From: Skermanella pratensis
GTDB lineage: Bacteria; Pseudomonadota; Alphaproteobacteria; Azospirillales; Azospirillaceae
Length of the DNA stretch: 64,000 nucleotides
Assembly: GCF_008843145.1 (NCBI RefSeq)
Contig: NZ_CP030265.1
Location: 2,218,001-2,282,000 of the forward strand
Reading direction: 5' to 3'
The translations under genes and the position numbers were made by a program. Positions within the stretch are counted from its first letter, which is position 1. Each line of letters begins with the position of its first letter. Positions 30,163 through 38,471 of this stretch are shown piece by piece. The notes beneath the pieces are model-generated. The model saw nothing but the letters and a program-made list of their open reading frames with translations, was not told the origin of the DNA and did not search any database.

Positions 30163-32025
30163 ATGACCGACAAACCGGAAGACGTCCCCGATCGTCCCCT
30201 GCGCCGTGGCTGGACGACCGGAGCCTGCGCCACCGCCGCCACCCGCGCGGCCTACGCGGCGCTGCTCACCGGCGAGTTCCCGGACCCCGTGACGATCCGG
30301 CTGCCCGGCGGGCAGGCACCCGCCTTCGCCCTGGCCTGGGAGGCGCGCGGACCGGACATCTACGCCGCCGGCGTGGTCAAGGACGCCGGCGACGATCCCG
30401 ACGTGACCCACGGCGCCCTGGTGATCGCGACCGTCAGCCGCGGCGCTCCCGGGTCCGGCGTCACGTTCCGGGCCGGCGAGGGCGTCGGGACCGTCACCAA
30501 GGAGGGATTGCCGATCCCGCCCGGTGAGCCGGCGATCAACCCCGTTCCCCGCCGCATGATGTCGGAGGCGGTGGCCGAGCTGGCGGCGGCCCATGGCGAC
30601 GCCGGGGACGTGGTGATCGAGGTCTCGATTCCGGGCGGTGCCGGGATCGCGCTCAAGACGTGGAATCCGCGCCTGGGCATCGTCGGCGGGCTGTCGATCC
30701 TGGGGACCACCGGCATCGTGGTGCCGTTTTCCTGCTCGGCCTGGATCCACTCCATCCACCGGGGCATCGACGTGGCGCGGGCCAACGGGATCGGCCACGT
30801 CGCGGGTTCTACCGGCTCCACCTCCGAGCAGGCGGTCCAGCGGCTCCACGGGCTGTCCGACCTGGCATTGCTCGACATGGGGGATTTCGCAGGGGGAATG
30901 CTGAAGTATCTGCGGCGGCATCCCGTGCCGCGCTTGACAATCGCGGGCGGTTTCGGCAAATTGTCTAAAATGGCCCAGGGTTTCCTGGACCTTCATTCGG
31001 GCCGCAGTCAGGTCGATTTCAACTGGCTTGCCGACCGCATGGCGGAACTGGGCGCTTCGCCCGACGAAATAGACCGCACCAGACATTCCAACACCGCCAA
31101 TCAGGTCCTGACCCGCGCGATCGCCGCCGGCCTTCCGCTTGCCGACCTTGTCGCGGCCCGCGCGCGAGCGGTTGCGCTGGACACGCTGGGCGGCTGCGGG
31201 ACCGACGTGGAAGTGCTCGTGTTCGATCGCAGGGGCGGCCTGGAAGGACGCGCCGGCTTCGCCGTTCCCGGCAAGGTCCTGATCCTCGGCGGCACGACGG
31301 AGGCGGCGGAGCTGGCCTGCAGCATTGACGGCATGTCGGTGGTCACCTCGCTGGCCGGCCGCACCCGCGCGCCGGCCGTCCTGCCGGGAGAGGTCCGCAT
31401 CGGCGGCTTTGGCGGCGCCGAGGGGCTGGCGGCTTATCTCAGGGACAATGCGGTCACCGCCGTCATCGACGCCACGCATCCCTTCGCCGCCACGATCTCC
31501 CGCCATGCGGAGGAGGCCTGCCGGCAGGCCGGCGTGCCCCGGCTGGCGCTGGTGAGGCCGGAATGGGTGGCCGGACCCGGCGACCGCTGGATCGGGGTGG
31601 ACGACATGGAAGCCGCCGCGGCGGCGGTGCCGGGCGGCGCCCGCGCGTTCCTGACGGTCGGCCGTCAGGAACTCGGCCCCTTCGCATCCCGCGCCGATGC
31701 CTGGTTCCTGGCTCGTGTGATCGATCCGCAGGAACCGCCGAGCCCCAACATCGCCCTGGTGACGGGGCGCGGTCCCTTCGACCTCGATGCCGAACGAGCC
31801 TTGCTGGCGGACCACGGCATCACCGTCGTGGTCTCCAAGAACAGCGGCGGCGGTGCCAGCCAGCCGAAGCTCGCCGCCGCACGGGAACTGGGTATCCCGG
31901 TCATCATGGTGCGCCGCCCCGCGCCGCCGGCCGGACCCTGCGCCGGCACCGTGGACGAGGCGCTGGAATGGCTTCACCGGACCTTGCGCTCGGGCCGCAG
32001 CACATGGACGTGCTCCGGGTCGTAG
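30163..32025 (+). CDS. cbiD/cobK: CbiD-CobK fusion: cobalt-precorrin-5B C1-methyltransferase and precorrin-6A reductase
   Basis: 620 aa holding two enzymes in one frame. Residues 1-365 are Cbi[45 protein letters not shown] split by the family pattern, [12 protein letters not shown], and [12 protein letters not shown]. Residues 367-615 are CobK/Cbi[16 protein letters not shown], the conserved [17 protein letters not shown] and VVSKNSGG. CbiD methylates C1 in the early-cobalt route and CobK/CbiJ reduces the next intermediate, so the fusion joins consecutive steps. The 3' end overlaps convergent cobM by 52 bp. Confidence 0.95.
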   Translation: MTDKPEDVPDRPLRRGWTTGACATAATRAAYAALLTGEFPDPVTIRLPGGQAPAFALAWEARGPDIYAAGVVKDAGDDPDVTHGALVIATVSRGAPGSGVTFRAGEGVGTVTKEGLPIPPGEPAINPVPRRMMSEAVAELAAAHGDAGDVVIEVSIPGGAGIALKTWNPRLGIVGGLSILGTTGIVVPFSCSAWIHSIHRGIDVARANGIGHVAGSTGSTSEQAVQRLHGLSDLALLDMGDFAGGMLKYLRRHPVPRLTIAGGFGKLSKMAQGFLDLHSGRSQVDFNWLADRMAELGASPDEIDRTRHSNTANQVLTRAIAAGLPLADLVAARARAVALDTLGGCGTDVEVLVFDRRGGLEGRAGFAVPGKVLILGGTTEAAELACSIDGMSVVTSLAGRTRAPAVLPGEVRIGGFGGAEGLAAYLRDNAVTAVIDATHPFAATISRHAEEACRQAGVPRLALVRPEWVAGPGDRWIGVDDMEAAAAAVPGGARAFLTVGRQELGPFASRADAWFLARVIDPQEPPSPNIALVTGRGPFDLDAERALLADHGITVVVSKNSGGGASQPKLAAARELGIPVIMVRRPAPPAGPCAGTVDEALEWLHRTLRSGRSTWTCSGS

Positions 32026-32741
32026 AGCGCGCTGTCGCGGAAATCCTCCGCCGCCAGCACGCGGCCGACGATCACCAGCGCGGTGCGGGTGATCTTCGCC
32101 TCGCGCACCTTCTCCCGAATGTCGGCGAGCGTGCCGCGGATCACCTGTTCGTCCGGCCAAGTCGCCCGGTAGACCACGGCGACCGGGCAGTCTGCCCCGT
32201 AATGGGGCGACAGCTCCTCGACGATCCTGGTCATGTTGCGGATCGACAGGTGGATCGCCAGGGTTCCGCCCGACCGGCCCAGGATATCGAGCGTCTCCGC
32301 GTTCGGCATCGGCGAGGACTTCATGGCCGTGCGGGTCAGGATGACGGTCTGGGAAACCTCCGGCAGCGTCAGCTCGGTCCGCAGCAGGGCAGCGGCGGCC
32401 GCATAGGCGGGCACGCCCGGCGTGATGTCGTACGGGATGCCCAGCGCGTCCAGGCGGCGGATCTGCTCGCCGATGGCCCCGTAGAGGGAGGGATCGCCGG
32501 AATGGACCCGCGCCACGTCCTTGCCCGCCGCGTGGGCGGCCTCGATCTCGGCCAGGATATCGTCCAGCGTCAGCGGGGCTGTGTCCACCACCCGGGCGCC
32601 CTCCGGCGCATAGGCCACCACCTCGGGCGGCACCAGCGACCCGGCATAGAGGCAGACCGGGCAGCGGGCGATCAGGTCGCGCCCGCGGATCGTGATCAGG
32701 TCGGGAGCGCCGGGACCCGCGCCGATGAAGTGAACCGTCAT
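31974..32741 (-). CDS. cobM: Precorrin-4 C11-methyltransferase CobM (CbiF)
   Basis: SAM-dependent tetrapyrrole methylase, 255 aa, normal length. Family segments are [69 protein letters not shown] and [10 protein letters not shown]. It is the last gene of the cbiX operon, and its start overlaps the cbiG/cobJ stop as ATGA. Its 3' end overlaps the end of cobK on the other strand. Confidence 0.97.
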   Translation of the reverse strand: MTVHFIGAGPGAPDLITIRGRDLIARCPVCLYAGSLVPPEVVAYAPEGARVVDTAPLTLDDILAEIEAAHAAGKDVARVHSGDPSLYGAIGEQIRRLDALGIPYDITPGVPAYAAAAALLRTELTLPEVSQTVILTRTAMKSSPMPNAETLDILGRSGGTLAIHLSIRNMTRIVEELSPHYGADCPVAVVYRATWPDEQVIRGTLADIREKVREAKITRTALVIVGRVLAAEDFRDSALYDPEHVHVLRPERKVR

Positions 32742-34540
32742 TGGGATTTTTCGTCCGGATGCTTCGCGGCATAGCCGCGGGGGGTGTAGACCCAGGTGCC
32801 GCCGTCGCCGCGCGGCAGCGCGCGGGTCTCGCTAGAGCCGATCAGGACCAGGGTCAGCATGTCGACGTCGGCCACGTCCAGATCCGCCAGGGTCGTCACC
32901 GTGATGGCTTCTCCCGGACGGCCCAGGTTTCGGGCGAGGACGACCGGCGTGCCGGCCGGCCGGTGTTCCAGTAGGACCGCCTTCATGGCAGGAAGCTGCT
33001 CCGTGCGCCGGCGCGAAACCGGGTTGTAGACGGCGATTACGAAATCGCCCTCGGCCGCGGCGCGGATGCGCCGCTCGATCACCGGCCAGGGGGTCAGGAG
33101 GTCGGACAGGGAGATCGTGCAGAAATCATGGCCCAGCGGGGCACCGGTCCGCGCCGCTGCCGCCTGGAGCGCCGAGATGCCGGGCGTGACCGCGATGTCG
33201 AGCCGCGCCCAGTCGGTCCGTCCCTCGCGCTCCACCAGTTCGAACACCAGGGTCGCCATGGCATAGATGCCGGCGTCCCCGCTGGAGACCAGCGCCACGT
33301 CGCGGCCTTCCGCCGCGAGGTCGAGGGCGACGCGCACCCGCATCTCCTCGGCCCCCAGTTCGTAGCCATGCCGCCGCTTGCCGGCCGCCAGTTCGCCGAG
33401 GAGGTCCAGATAGAGATGATACCCCACCAGGTCGGTGGCCCTCGCCAGCCAGCGGTCCGCCTCCGGCGTGCGCCAGCCGTCGCTGCCTGGACCGATCCCG
33501 ACGACCGAAAGGCGTCCCCGGCGCTTGCCGATGCCGTCGGCTTGGAGCGGCGCCGGAGCCAGCCCGACGGCGCAGGTCGCGCGCGCGGACTTCCGCTTGG
33601 GCACCGCCAGCGTGCCGCCCGACGCCGCCAGCGCCGCCCCTTCGGCGACCCCGTGGCAGCCGACCTCTCGGAACACCAGGTCGGACGGGTTGGCGAGGTG
33701 CTGCGCCTCCTCCTCCAGCCGGGCGGCATCGAAGAAGCGGGCCGGAACGCCCAGGTCGGCGGCGGCGGCGTGGATCGCCGGCTCGTCCATCTTGACGTCG
33801 ATCGAGCACAGCGCCGCCACGGCCTTCTCGGCCAGGCCGGCGGAGGCCAGGGTCTCGCGCACCAGCGCCCTCACTTCCTCGGCAGAAGCGCCGCGCTCGC
33901 ACCCGACGCCCACCGCCAGCACCGGGGGATGATAGACGAGGCGGGTTTCGGAGCCGGCCTCGGCCCGTTCCGTGACCCGCAGCGTCAACCTGCCATCGGC
34001 CGAGAACGGCAGGCGGGTGCCCGCCAGCCAGGGAGCGCTGCCCTCCAGCCTGACCCTTGCCCCCGCCATCAGCGCGGCGGTGAAAGGCTTGGCGTCCTCC
34101 GGGTTGGCGAGATGCCAGCCGGCCGGCGGCTCGTCCAGGGCCACGCCGAAGTTGAGGTCGCCGGCCGTCGTGATGGCCGGTTCGATGCCCAGCGCCTCAG
34201 CCAGCCTGCGCGCCATCTCGTTGGCGCCGTGGTGCCCGCCCAGCAGCGGAACGACAGCGCTGCCGTCCTCCGCCAGGGCCAGTACGGGAGGTTCGGCGCG
34301 CTTGTCCGACAGGACGGGACCCAGCGCGCGGATCAGGATGCCGGCGGCGAACACGCCGATGATCGGCGTGTTGGCCGTGAACAGCGCCCGCAGATGATCG
34401 AGCGTGGCGGAGAAATCCCTGTCCGCTCCGGCGACCCGGTGGGCGAGTCCGTGGATCTCGGCTCCCGGCAGCATGGTCCGGGCGCCCGACGCGACCTCGA
34501 ACCCGGATTGCGACAGGACGACGAAGACGGGTGCGCTCAT
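32738..34540 (-). CDS. cbiG/cobJ: CbiG-CobJ fusion: cobalt-precorrin-5A hydrolase and precorrin-3B C17-methyltransferase
   Basis: 600 aa. Residues 1 to about 340 are Cbi[33 protein letters not shown], the C-terminal subdomain beginning [15 protein letters not shown], and [13 protein letters not shown]. From about residue 345 it is CobJ/Cbi[60 protein letters not shown] and [13 protein letters not shown]. CbiH/CobJ contracts the ring and methylates C17; CbiG opens the resulting lactone. CbiG belongs to the early-cobalt pathway, so its fusion to the contraction enzyme is functionally sensible. Both gene junctions are 4-bp ATGA overlaps. Confidence 0.95.
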   Translation of the reverse strand: MSAPVFVVLSQSGFEVASGARTMLPGAEIHGLAHRVAGADRDFSATLDHLRALFTANTPIIGVFAAGILIRALGPVLSDKRAEPPVLALAEDGSAVVPLLGGHHGANEMARRLAEALGIEPAITTAGDLNFGVALDEPPAGWHLANPEDAKPFTAALMAGARVRLEGSAPWLAGTRLPFSADGRLTLRVTERAEAGSETRLVYHPPVLAVGVGCERGASAEEVRALVRETLASAGLAEKAVAALCSIDVKMDEPAIHAAAADLGVPARFFDAARLEEEAQHLANPSDLVFREVGCHGVAEGAALAASGGTLAVPKRKSARATCAVGLAPAPLQADGIGKRRGRLSVVGIGPGSDGWRTPEADRWLARATDLVGYHLYLDLLGELAAGKRRHGYELGAEEMRVRVALDLAAEGRDVALVSSGDAGIYAMATLVFELVEREGRTDWARLDIAVTPGISALQAAAARTGAPLGHDFCTISLSDLLTPWPVIERRIRAAAEGDFVIAVYNPVSRRRTEQLPAMKAVLLEHRPAGTPVVLARNLGRPGEAITVTTLADLDVADVDMLTLVLIGSSETRALPRGDGGTWVYTPRGYAAKHPDEKSQ

Positions 34541-35241
34541 GCCCAGGCCTCACCCCGGCGGTGGACCAGCACCATCGAGAAATAGGGGACGGAATCGGCG
34601 TCCACTTCGTCCAGCGGTAGCAGCCGCTGGTTCGCCATGGTGGCACGCTCCACATAACGCGACCGGCCGGCAAGGCCCAGTTCTTCCAGCACGTCCCTCA
34701 CCTTGGCGAAATGACGCCCCAGCTTCATGATCGCGGCGGCGTCGGTCTGGGTCAGGCGCTCGCGCAGCAGGTCGGCCGGAAGCGGGGCCGGAAGCACGGT
34801 CAGCACGTCGTTCCGGGCTGCGAGCGCCGCCCCCAGGGCGGCGGCGCAGGCGGTCAGCGAGGAGACGCCGGGCACCACCTGCACCGGGAAACGCTCCGCC
34901 ATGCGACCGAACAGGTACATGAACGAGCCGTAGAAGAAAGGATCGCCCTCGCATAGTACCGCGACGTCCCGCCCGGCCGCCAGATGGGCGCCCAACTCCA
35001 CCGCCGCGCGGTCATAGACCTCCTGTGCGGGAAAGCGCTCGACCAGCATGGGCATGCGGATCGCCACTTCGATCTGCCCGCCGGGCAGGTGGCCGGCCAC
35101 GATGGCGCGTGCCAGGCTGTCGCCATTCTCCGGCGCCGGATATGCGACGACGGGGGACGACCGCAGCAGGCGAAGCGCCTTCAGGGTGATCAGTTCCGGG
35201 TCGCCCGGCCCGACACCCAGGCCGTAGAGGATTCCGCTCAT
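34537..35241 (-). CDS. cobI: Precorrin-2 C20-methyltransferase CobI (CbiL)
   Basis: 234 aa. ATG 35241 gives the exact family N-terminus MSGILYGLGVGPGDPELITLK; the frame extends far upstream but that part only overlaps cobL. Other segments are VLCEGDPFFYGSFMYLFGR, VPGVSSLTACAAALG and AAIMKLGRHFAKV. It methylates C20 of precorrin-2 or of the cobalt form if CbiX acts first. Overlaps by 4 bp on both sides show tight coupling in the cbiX operon. Confidence 0.97.
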   Translation of the reverse strand: MSGILYGLGVGPGDPELITLKALRLLRSSPVVAYPAPENGDSLARAIVAGHLPGGQIEVAIRMPMLVERFPAQEVYDRAAVELGAHLAAGRDVAVLCEGDPFFYGSFMYLFGRMAERFPVQVVPGVSSLTACAAALGAALAARNDVLTVLPAPLPADLLRERLTQTDAAAIMKLGRHFAKVRDVLEELGLAGRSRYVERATMANQRLLPLDEVDADSVPYFSMVLVHRRGEAWA

Positions 35242-36443
35242 GTCTTGTTCAGCGCCAGTTGGGTGACCGGCATCAGGGGACGCCAGCCGGAAAACGGGCC
35301 GACCGGTTCGGCCCGGGAAATCGCGATGCGGGTCAGGCTGCCGCCCAGCCGGGCGTAAGCCCCGGCCAGCACCTGCTCGCCCTCGATGGTGACGGCATTC
35401 GCGACCAGCCGGCCGCCGCTCGGCAGCGCGTCCCAGCAGGTCTCGAACAACCCTGGCGCCGTGATGCCGCCGCCGATGAAAACCGCGTCGGGGGCTGGCA
35501 GGCCGGCCAGGGCCGCCGGCGCCTTGCCCTCGACGATGGAGAGCCGGGGACAGCCCAGCGCTTCGGCATTGGCCGCAATCAGGGCCAGGCGGTCGCCGCG
35601 CGGCTCGATCGCGACGGCGCGGCAGGCGGGGTGGTGGCGCATCCATTCCAGGGCGATGGAGCCGCAGCCGGCCCCCACGTCCCACAGAAGCTGCCCGGGA
35701 ACCGGGGCCAATGCCGCCAACGTCGCAGCCCTGACCTCCCGCTTGGTCAATTGCCCGTCGTGGTGGAAGGCTTCGTCCGGCAATCCCGGCGTACGCGGCA
35801 GCAGCGGGGCTCCGGGCTCGGCTACGCATTCGACCGCGATCGTGTTGAGATCGGCGTAGTCGTCCGCTCCGGCCCATTCCCGCCGCCGCTCCCGGGGGCC
35901 GCCCAGATGCTCCAGCACGGTTATCCGGCTGTACCCGTAACCGCGCCGCCTCAGCAGGCCGGCGACATTCCCGGGCGTGCCGCCGTTCTCGGAAAGGATC
36001 AGCAGGCGCGCGCCGGGCTGGACATGGGCGTGGAGCAAGGCGGCCGGACGGCCATGGAGCGACAGCGTCTCGACCTCCGCCCGCGCCCAGCCCATCCGGG
36101 CGCAGGCCAGGGCGAAGGCTCCCGGTGCCGGCATGACGATCATTTCACCGGTGGCAACCCGGCGCGACAGGGTGGCACCGATGCCGTGGTCCATGGGGTC
36201 GCCGCTCGCCAGCACGCAGACCCTGCGCCCGCGCAGGCCCAACAGCCGCTCGATCCCCGCGCTGAACGGGGAAGGCCAAGCCAGCCGCTCGCGCCCGTCG
36301 TCGGGGATCATGGCGAGATGGCGCTCGCCGCCGACCAACACCTCGGCGCTATCGATCAGGCGTCGTCCGGCCGGCGACACGCCGCCCAATCCGTCCTCGC
36401 CGATGCCGACGACGGACAGCCACGCTCCGGCGGAGCCCGTCAT
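35238..36443 (-). CDS. cobL: Precorrin-6Y C5,15-methyltransferase (decarboxylating) CobL
   Basis: 401 aa with both halves. The N-terminal CbiE-like methylase (WLSVVGIGEDGLGG, VLASGDPMDHGIGATLSRR) runs to about residue 205. The C-terminal CbiT-like domain carries a SAM-binding LLWDVGAGCGSIALEWM and PDAVFIGGGI. It methylates C5 and C15 and removes the C12 acetate carboxylate. It starts as ATGA over the cobH stop. Length is normal for the fused CobL of aerobic organisms. Confidence 0.96.
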   Translation of the reverse strand: MTGSAGAWLSVVGIGEDGLGGVSPAGRRLIDSAEVLVGGERHLAMIPDDGRERLAWPSPFSAGIERLLGLRGRRVCVLASGDPMDHGIGATLSRRVATGEMIVMPAPGAFALACARMGWARAEVETLSLHGRPAALLHAHVQPGARLLILSENGGTPGNVAGLLRRRGYGYSRITVLEHLGGPRERRREWAGADDYADLNTIAVECVAEPGAPLLPRTPGLPDEAFHHDGQLTKREVRAATLAALAPVPGQLLWDVGAGCGSIALEWMRHHPACRAVAIEPRGDRLALIAANAEALGCPRLSIVEGKAPAALAGLPAPDAVFIGGGITAPGLFETCWDALPSGGRLVANAVTIEGEQVLAGAYARLGGSLTRIAISRAEPVGPFSGWRPLMPVTQLALNKT

Positions 36444-37066
36444 GCCGAAGCCCCGATCGCGAGCGCATTGACCGCGGCCGACGCCATGGCGCTGCCGCCG
36501 CGCCGCCCGCGGACGGTGATGAAGGGGATGCCGCGGGGGTCGGCCGCCAGCTCGGCCTTGGATTCGGCTGCGCCGACGAAACCCACGGGGAAACCCAGGA
36601 TCACCGCCGGGCGCGGCGCTCCGGCGTCCAGAAGTTCCAGCAGGCGGAATAGGGCGGTCGGCGCGTTGCCGATCGCGACGATCGATCCTTCAAGGTGCGG
36701 CAACCAGAGATCAAGGGCCGCGGCCGAACGGGTGGTGCCCAGGCCGGCGGCCAGGGTCGGCACCGAAGGCTCGGTCAGGGTACACAACACCTGATTTGCC
36801 GCTGGCAGGCGCGATGCCATGATGCCGGACGCGACCATGCGGGCATCGGTCAGGATGGCGGCTCCCGCGTCCAGCGCGGCCCGGCCGGCCGACACGGCAT
36901 CGGCGCTCCAGGCGAGGTCGCGGACCAGATCCACCATGCCGCAGGCGTGGATCAGGCGCGTCGCTATCTCCGCCATGTCGGGCGGGAGGCCGGCCAGATC
37001 GGCCTCCTCCGCGATCGTCGCGAAGGAGCGGCGGTAGATCTCCGCCGGGTCACGCAGGTATTCCAT
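36440..37066 (-). CDS. cobH: Precorrin-8X methylmutase CobH
   Basis: 208 aa. It moves the methyl group from C11 to C12 to give hydrogenobyrinate or cobyrinate. Seen are YLRDPAEIYRRSFATI, the catalytic-type His in RLIHACGMVDLV, TDARMVASGI, IGNAPTALFRLLELL, and PVGFVGAAESKAEL with a RGRRGGSAMA segment. All are family hallmarks. It lies 7 bp downstream of cbiX. Confidence 0.97.
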   Translation of the reverse strand: MEYLRDPAEIYRRSFATIAEEADLAGLPPDMAEIATRLIHACGMVDLVRDLAWSADAVSAGRAALDAGAAILTDARMVASGIMASRLPAANQVLCTLTEPSVPTLAAGLGTTRSAAALDLWLPHLEGSIVAIGNAPTALFRLLELLDAGAPRPAVILGFPVGFVGAAESKAELAADPRGIPFITVRGRRGGSAMASAAVNALAIGASA

Positions 37067-37073
37067 CGCCCGA

Positions 37074-38219
37074 TCAGTCGCGAGCCTGTTTCGTCATACT
37101 CCTCGGCCCCAGCGGATGATCGGCGTGGGGGTAGGGGTGGTGATGGTGCCCGGCGGCGCCGCGATCGTGGGAGTGGCCATGATCGTGGGAATGTCCGTGA
37201 TCATGGGCATGGCGATGATCCGCATGGTCATGATGGTCATGATGGTCATGATCGTGCCCATGCCCATGCCCATGCCCGTGGTCATGACCGTGCGCCTGGC
37301 CGGTGCCGATGCCTTCCACGTGGTGGTGGTGGCTTTCCTGGCGCAATCCGACTTCCGCCTCGAAGCCCAGGACCTGCTCCCGGTACTTGCACATCTGGCA
37401 GTTCATGTTGCCGGTGCCCTGGAGGATCTCGGTGACACGGTCCGAGAAGGTCTCCAGCACCATCGGATGGTCGTTGAGGTAGCCGGCCTTGATGAACTCG
37501 ATGTTCGGGTAGCGCGCCGCGACGGCGTCGGCGTAGTCGTAGATCCGCCGGACCAGGATGCCGGTGAACAGGAAGTACGGGAACACGACGATGCGCCGGT
37601 AGCCCAGCTTCGCCGCATGCTCCAGCCCCGGCTCGACCAGCGGGAAGGTGACGCCGGAATAGGACGTCTCGGCCCAGCCGAAGCCCATCCCCTCCCACAG
37701 CATGCGGGTCACCTTCGCCACGTTGGAGTTGGCGTCCGGGTCGGACGAGCCCCGGCCGACCACCATCAGCAGCGTCTCGTGGCGCGGCACGTCGCCGCCG
37801 GCCAGGGCCAGGGCCTCGGCCACCCGGTCGCCGGCCGCGCGCAGCATCTTCAGGTCGATGCCCAGCTCGCGGCCGTAATGGATGGTCATGCCCTCGTTCT
37901 GCGCCTGGTAGGCGTTCAGCACCGAGGGAATGTCGTTTTTCGCGTGGCCGGCGGCGAAGAGCATGCCGGGGATCGCCAGCACCTTGGTGACACCCTTGGC
38001 GCGCAGCTTGTCCAGGCCGTCGCGGATGATCGGCTTGGCGAACTCCAGGTAGCCGTACTCCACCGCGTCGAACGGCAGCTTGGCGCGGAGCTGCCCGGCC
38101 ACGACGGCGAATTCCTGAACGGCGCCGGTGTCCCGGCTGCCGTGGCCGCACAGCATGACGCCGAGCTTTTCGGAAGAAGCCTGTGCCGGCCCCTGGGAGG
38201 GTTTGGCGATCGCGTTCAT
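37074..38219 (-). CDS. cbiX: Sirohydrochlorin cobaltochelatase CbiX, long form with Cys motif and His-rich tail
   Basis: 381 aa starting at ATG 38219 after GAGAGGAACG. Residues 15-280 hold two class-II chelatase repeats: GVMLCGHGSRDTGAVQEF, AIPGMLFAAGHAKNDIP, VVGRGSSDPDANSNVAKV and VFPYFLFTGILVRRI. MNCQMCKYR near residue 285 matches the MxCxxC iron-sulfur motif of long CbiX forms. The last 80 residues are an extreme His/Asp/Gly tail with more than 30 His, a likely cobalt-storage or chaperone segment. CbiX inserts Co(II) early, in contrast to CobN, which acts late. It is first in its operon, behind cobalamin riboswitch 2. Confidence 0.96.
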   Translation of the reverse strand: MNAIAKPSQGPAQASSEKLGVMLCGHGSRDTGAVQEFAVVAGQLRAKLPFDAVEYGYLEFAKPIIRDGLDKLRAKGVTKVLAIPGMLFAAGHAKNDIPSVLNAYQAQNEGMTIHYGRELGIDLKMLRAAGDRVAEALALAGGDVPRHETLLMVVGRGSSDPDANSNVAKVTRMLWEGMGFGWAETSYSGVTFPLVEPGLEHAAKLGYRRIVVFPYFLFTGILVRRIYDYADAVAARYPNIEFIKAGYLNDHPMVLETFSDRVTEILQGTGNMNCQMCKYREQVLGFEAEVGLRQESHHHHVEGIGTGQAHGHDHGHGHGHGHDHDHHDHHDHADHRHAHDHGHSHDHGHSHDRGAAGHHHHPYPHADHPLGPRSMTKQARD

Positions 38220-38232
38220 CGTTCCTCTCTCA

Positions 38233-38460
38233 CCGGTGCACCCCGCCCGGTCCCTTGTTGTTGCGAGTGACACCGGCAGGTCTCCTGGCTCGCAGGTCGC
38301 CGTCGGGGCCGTTGCCTTCCCGGCCCGCGATCTGGGCCAGTGGCGTGAAATCGGAACCGACTCACTGCTCACAGTTGCGGGGGCAGCCACGGATTTGGCA
38401 TACGGCTTTACAGCCCGGCCGCACCGTGTTCCCTTTTCACCTCGCGCCCGAACGGGGACG
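38233..38460 (-). ncRNA. Cobalamin riboswitch 2, upstream of cbiX
   Basis: Read on the minus strand: GGGAACACGGTGCGG, ATCCGTGGCTGCCCCCGCAACTG, CCACTGGCCC...GGGCCGGGAAGG, and the B12 box GCGAGCCAGGAGACCTGCCGG near 38275-38295. The downstream hairpin CCGGGCGGGGTGCACCGG (38233-38250) lies directly before the AGAGAGGAAC ribosome binding site of cbiX. Control of the whole cbiX-cobM operon is expected. Confidence 0.95.
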
Positions 38461-38471
38461 CAAAGGAACCA

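Noticed and set aside
30124..32772. Minus-strand frame of about 880 codons opposite cbiD/cobK
   Set aside because: The sense strand encodes two recognisable enzymes; the antisense translation is low complexity and shows no family motif.
34537..35877. Extended 446-codon version of CobI
   Set aside because: The upstream 212 codons only overlap cobL in another frame and are Arg/Gly-rich; ATG 35241 gives the exact family N-terminus.
37116..38270. Plus-strand frame rich in Met/Val/Gly opposite the CbiX His tail
   Set aside because: It is the antisense of His/Asp codon repeats and has no independent coding evidence.
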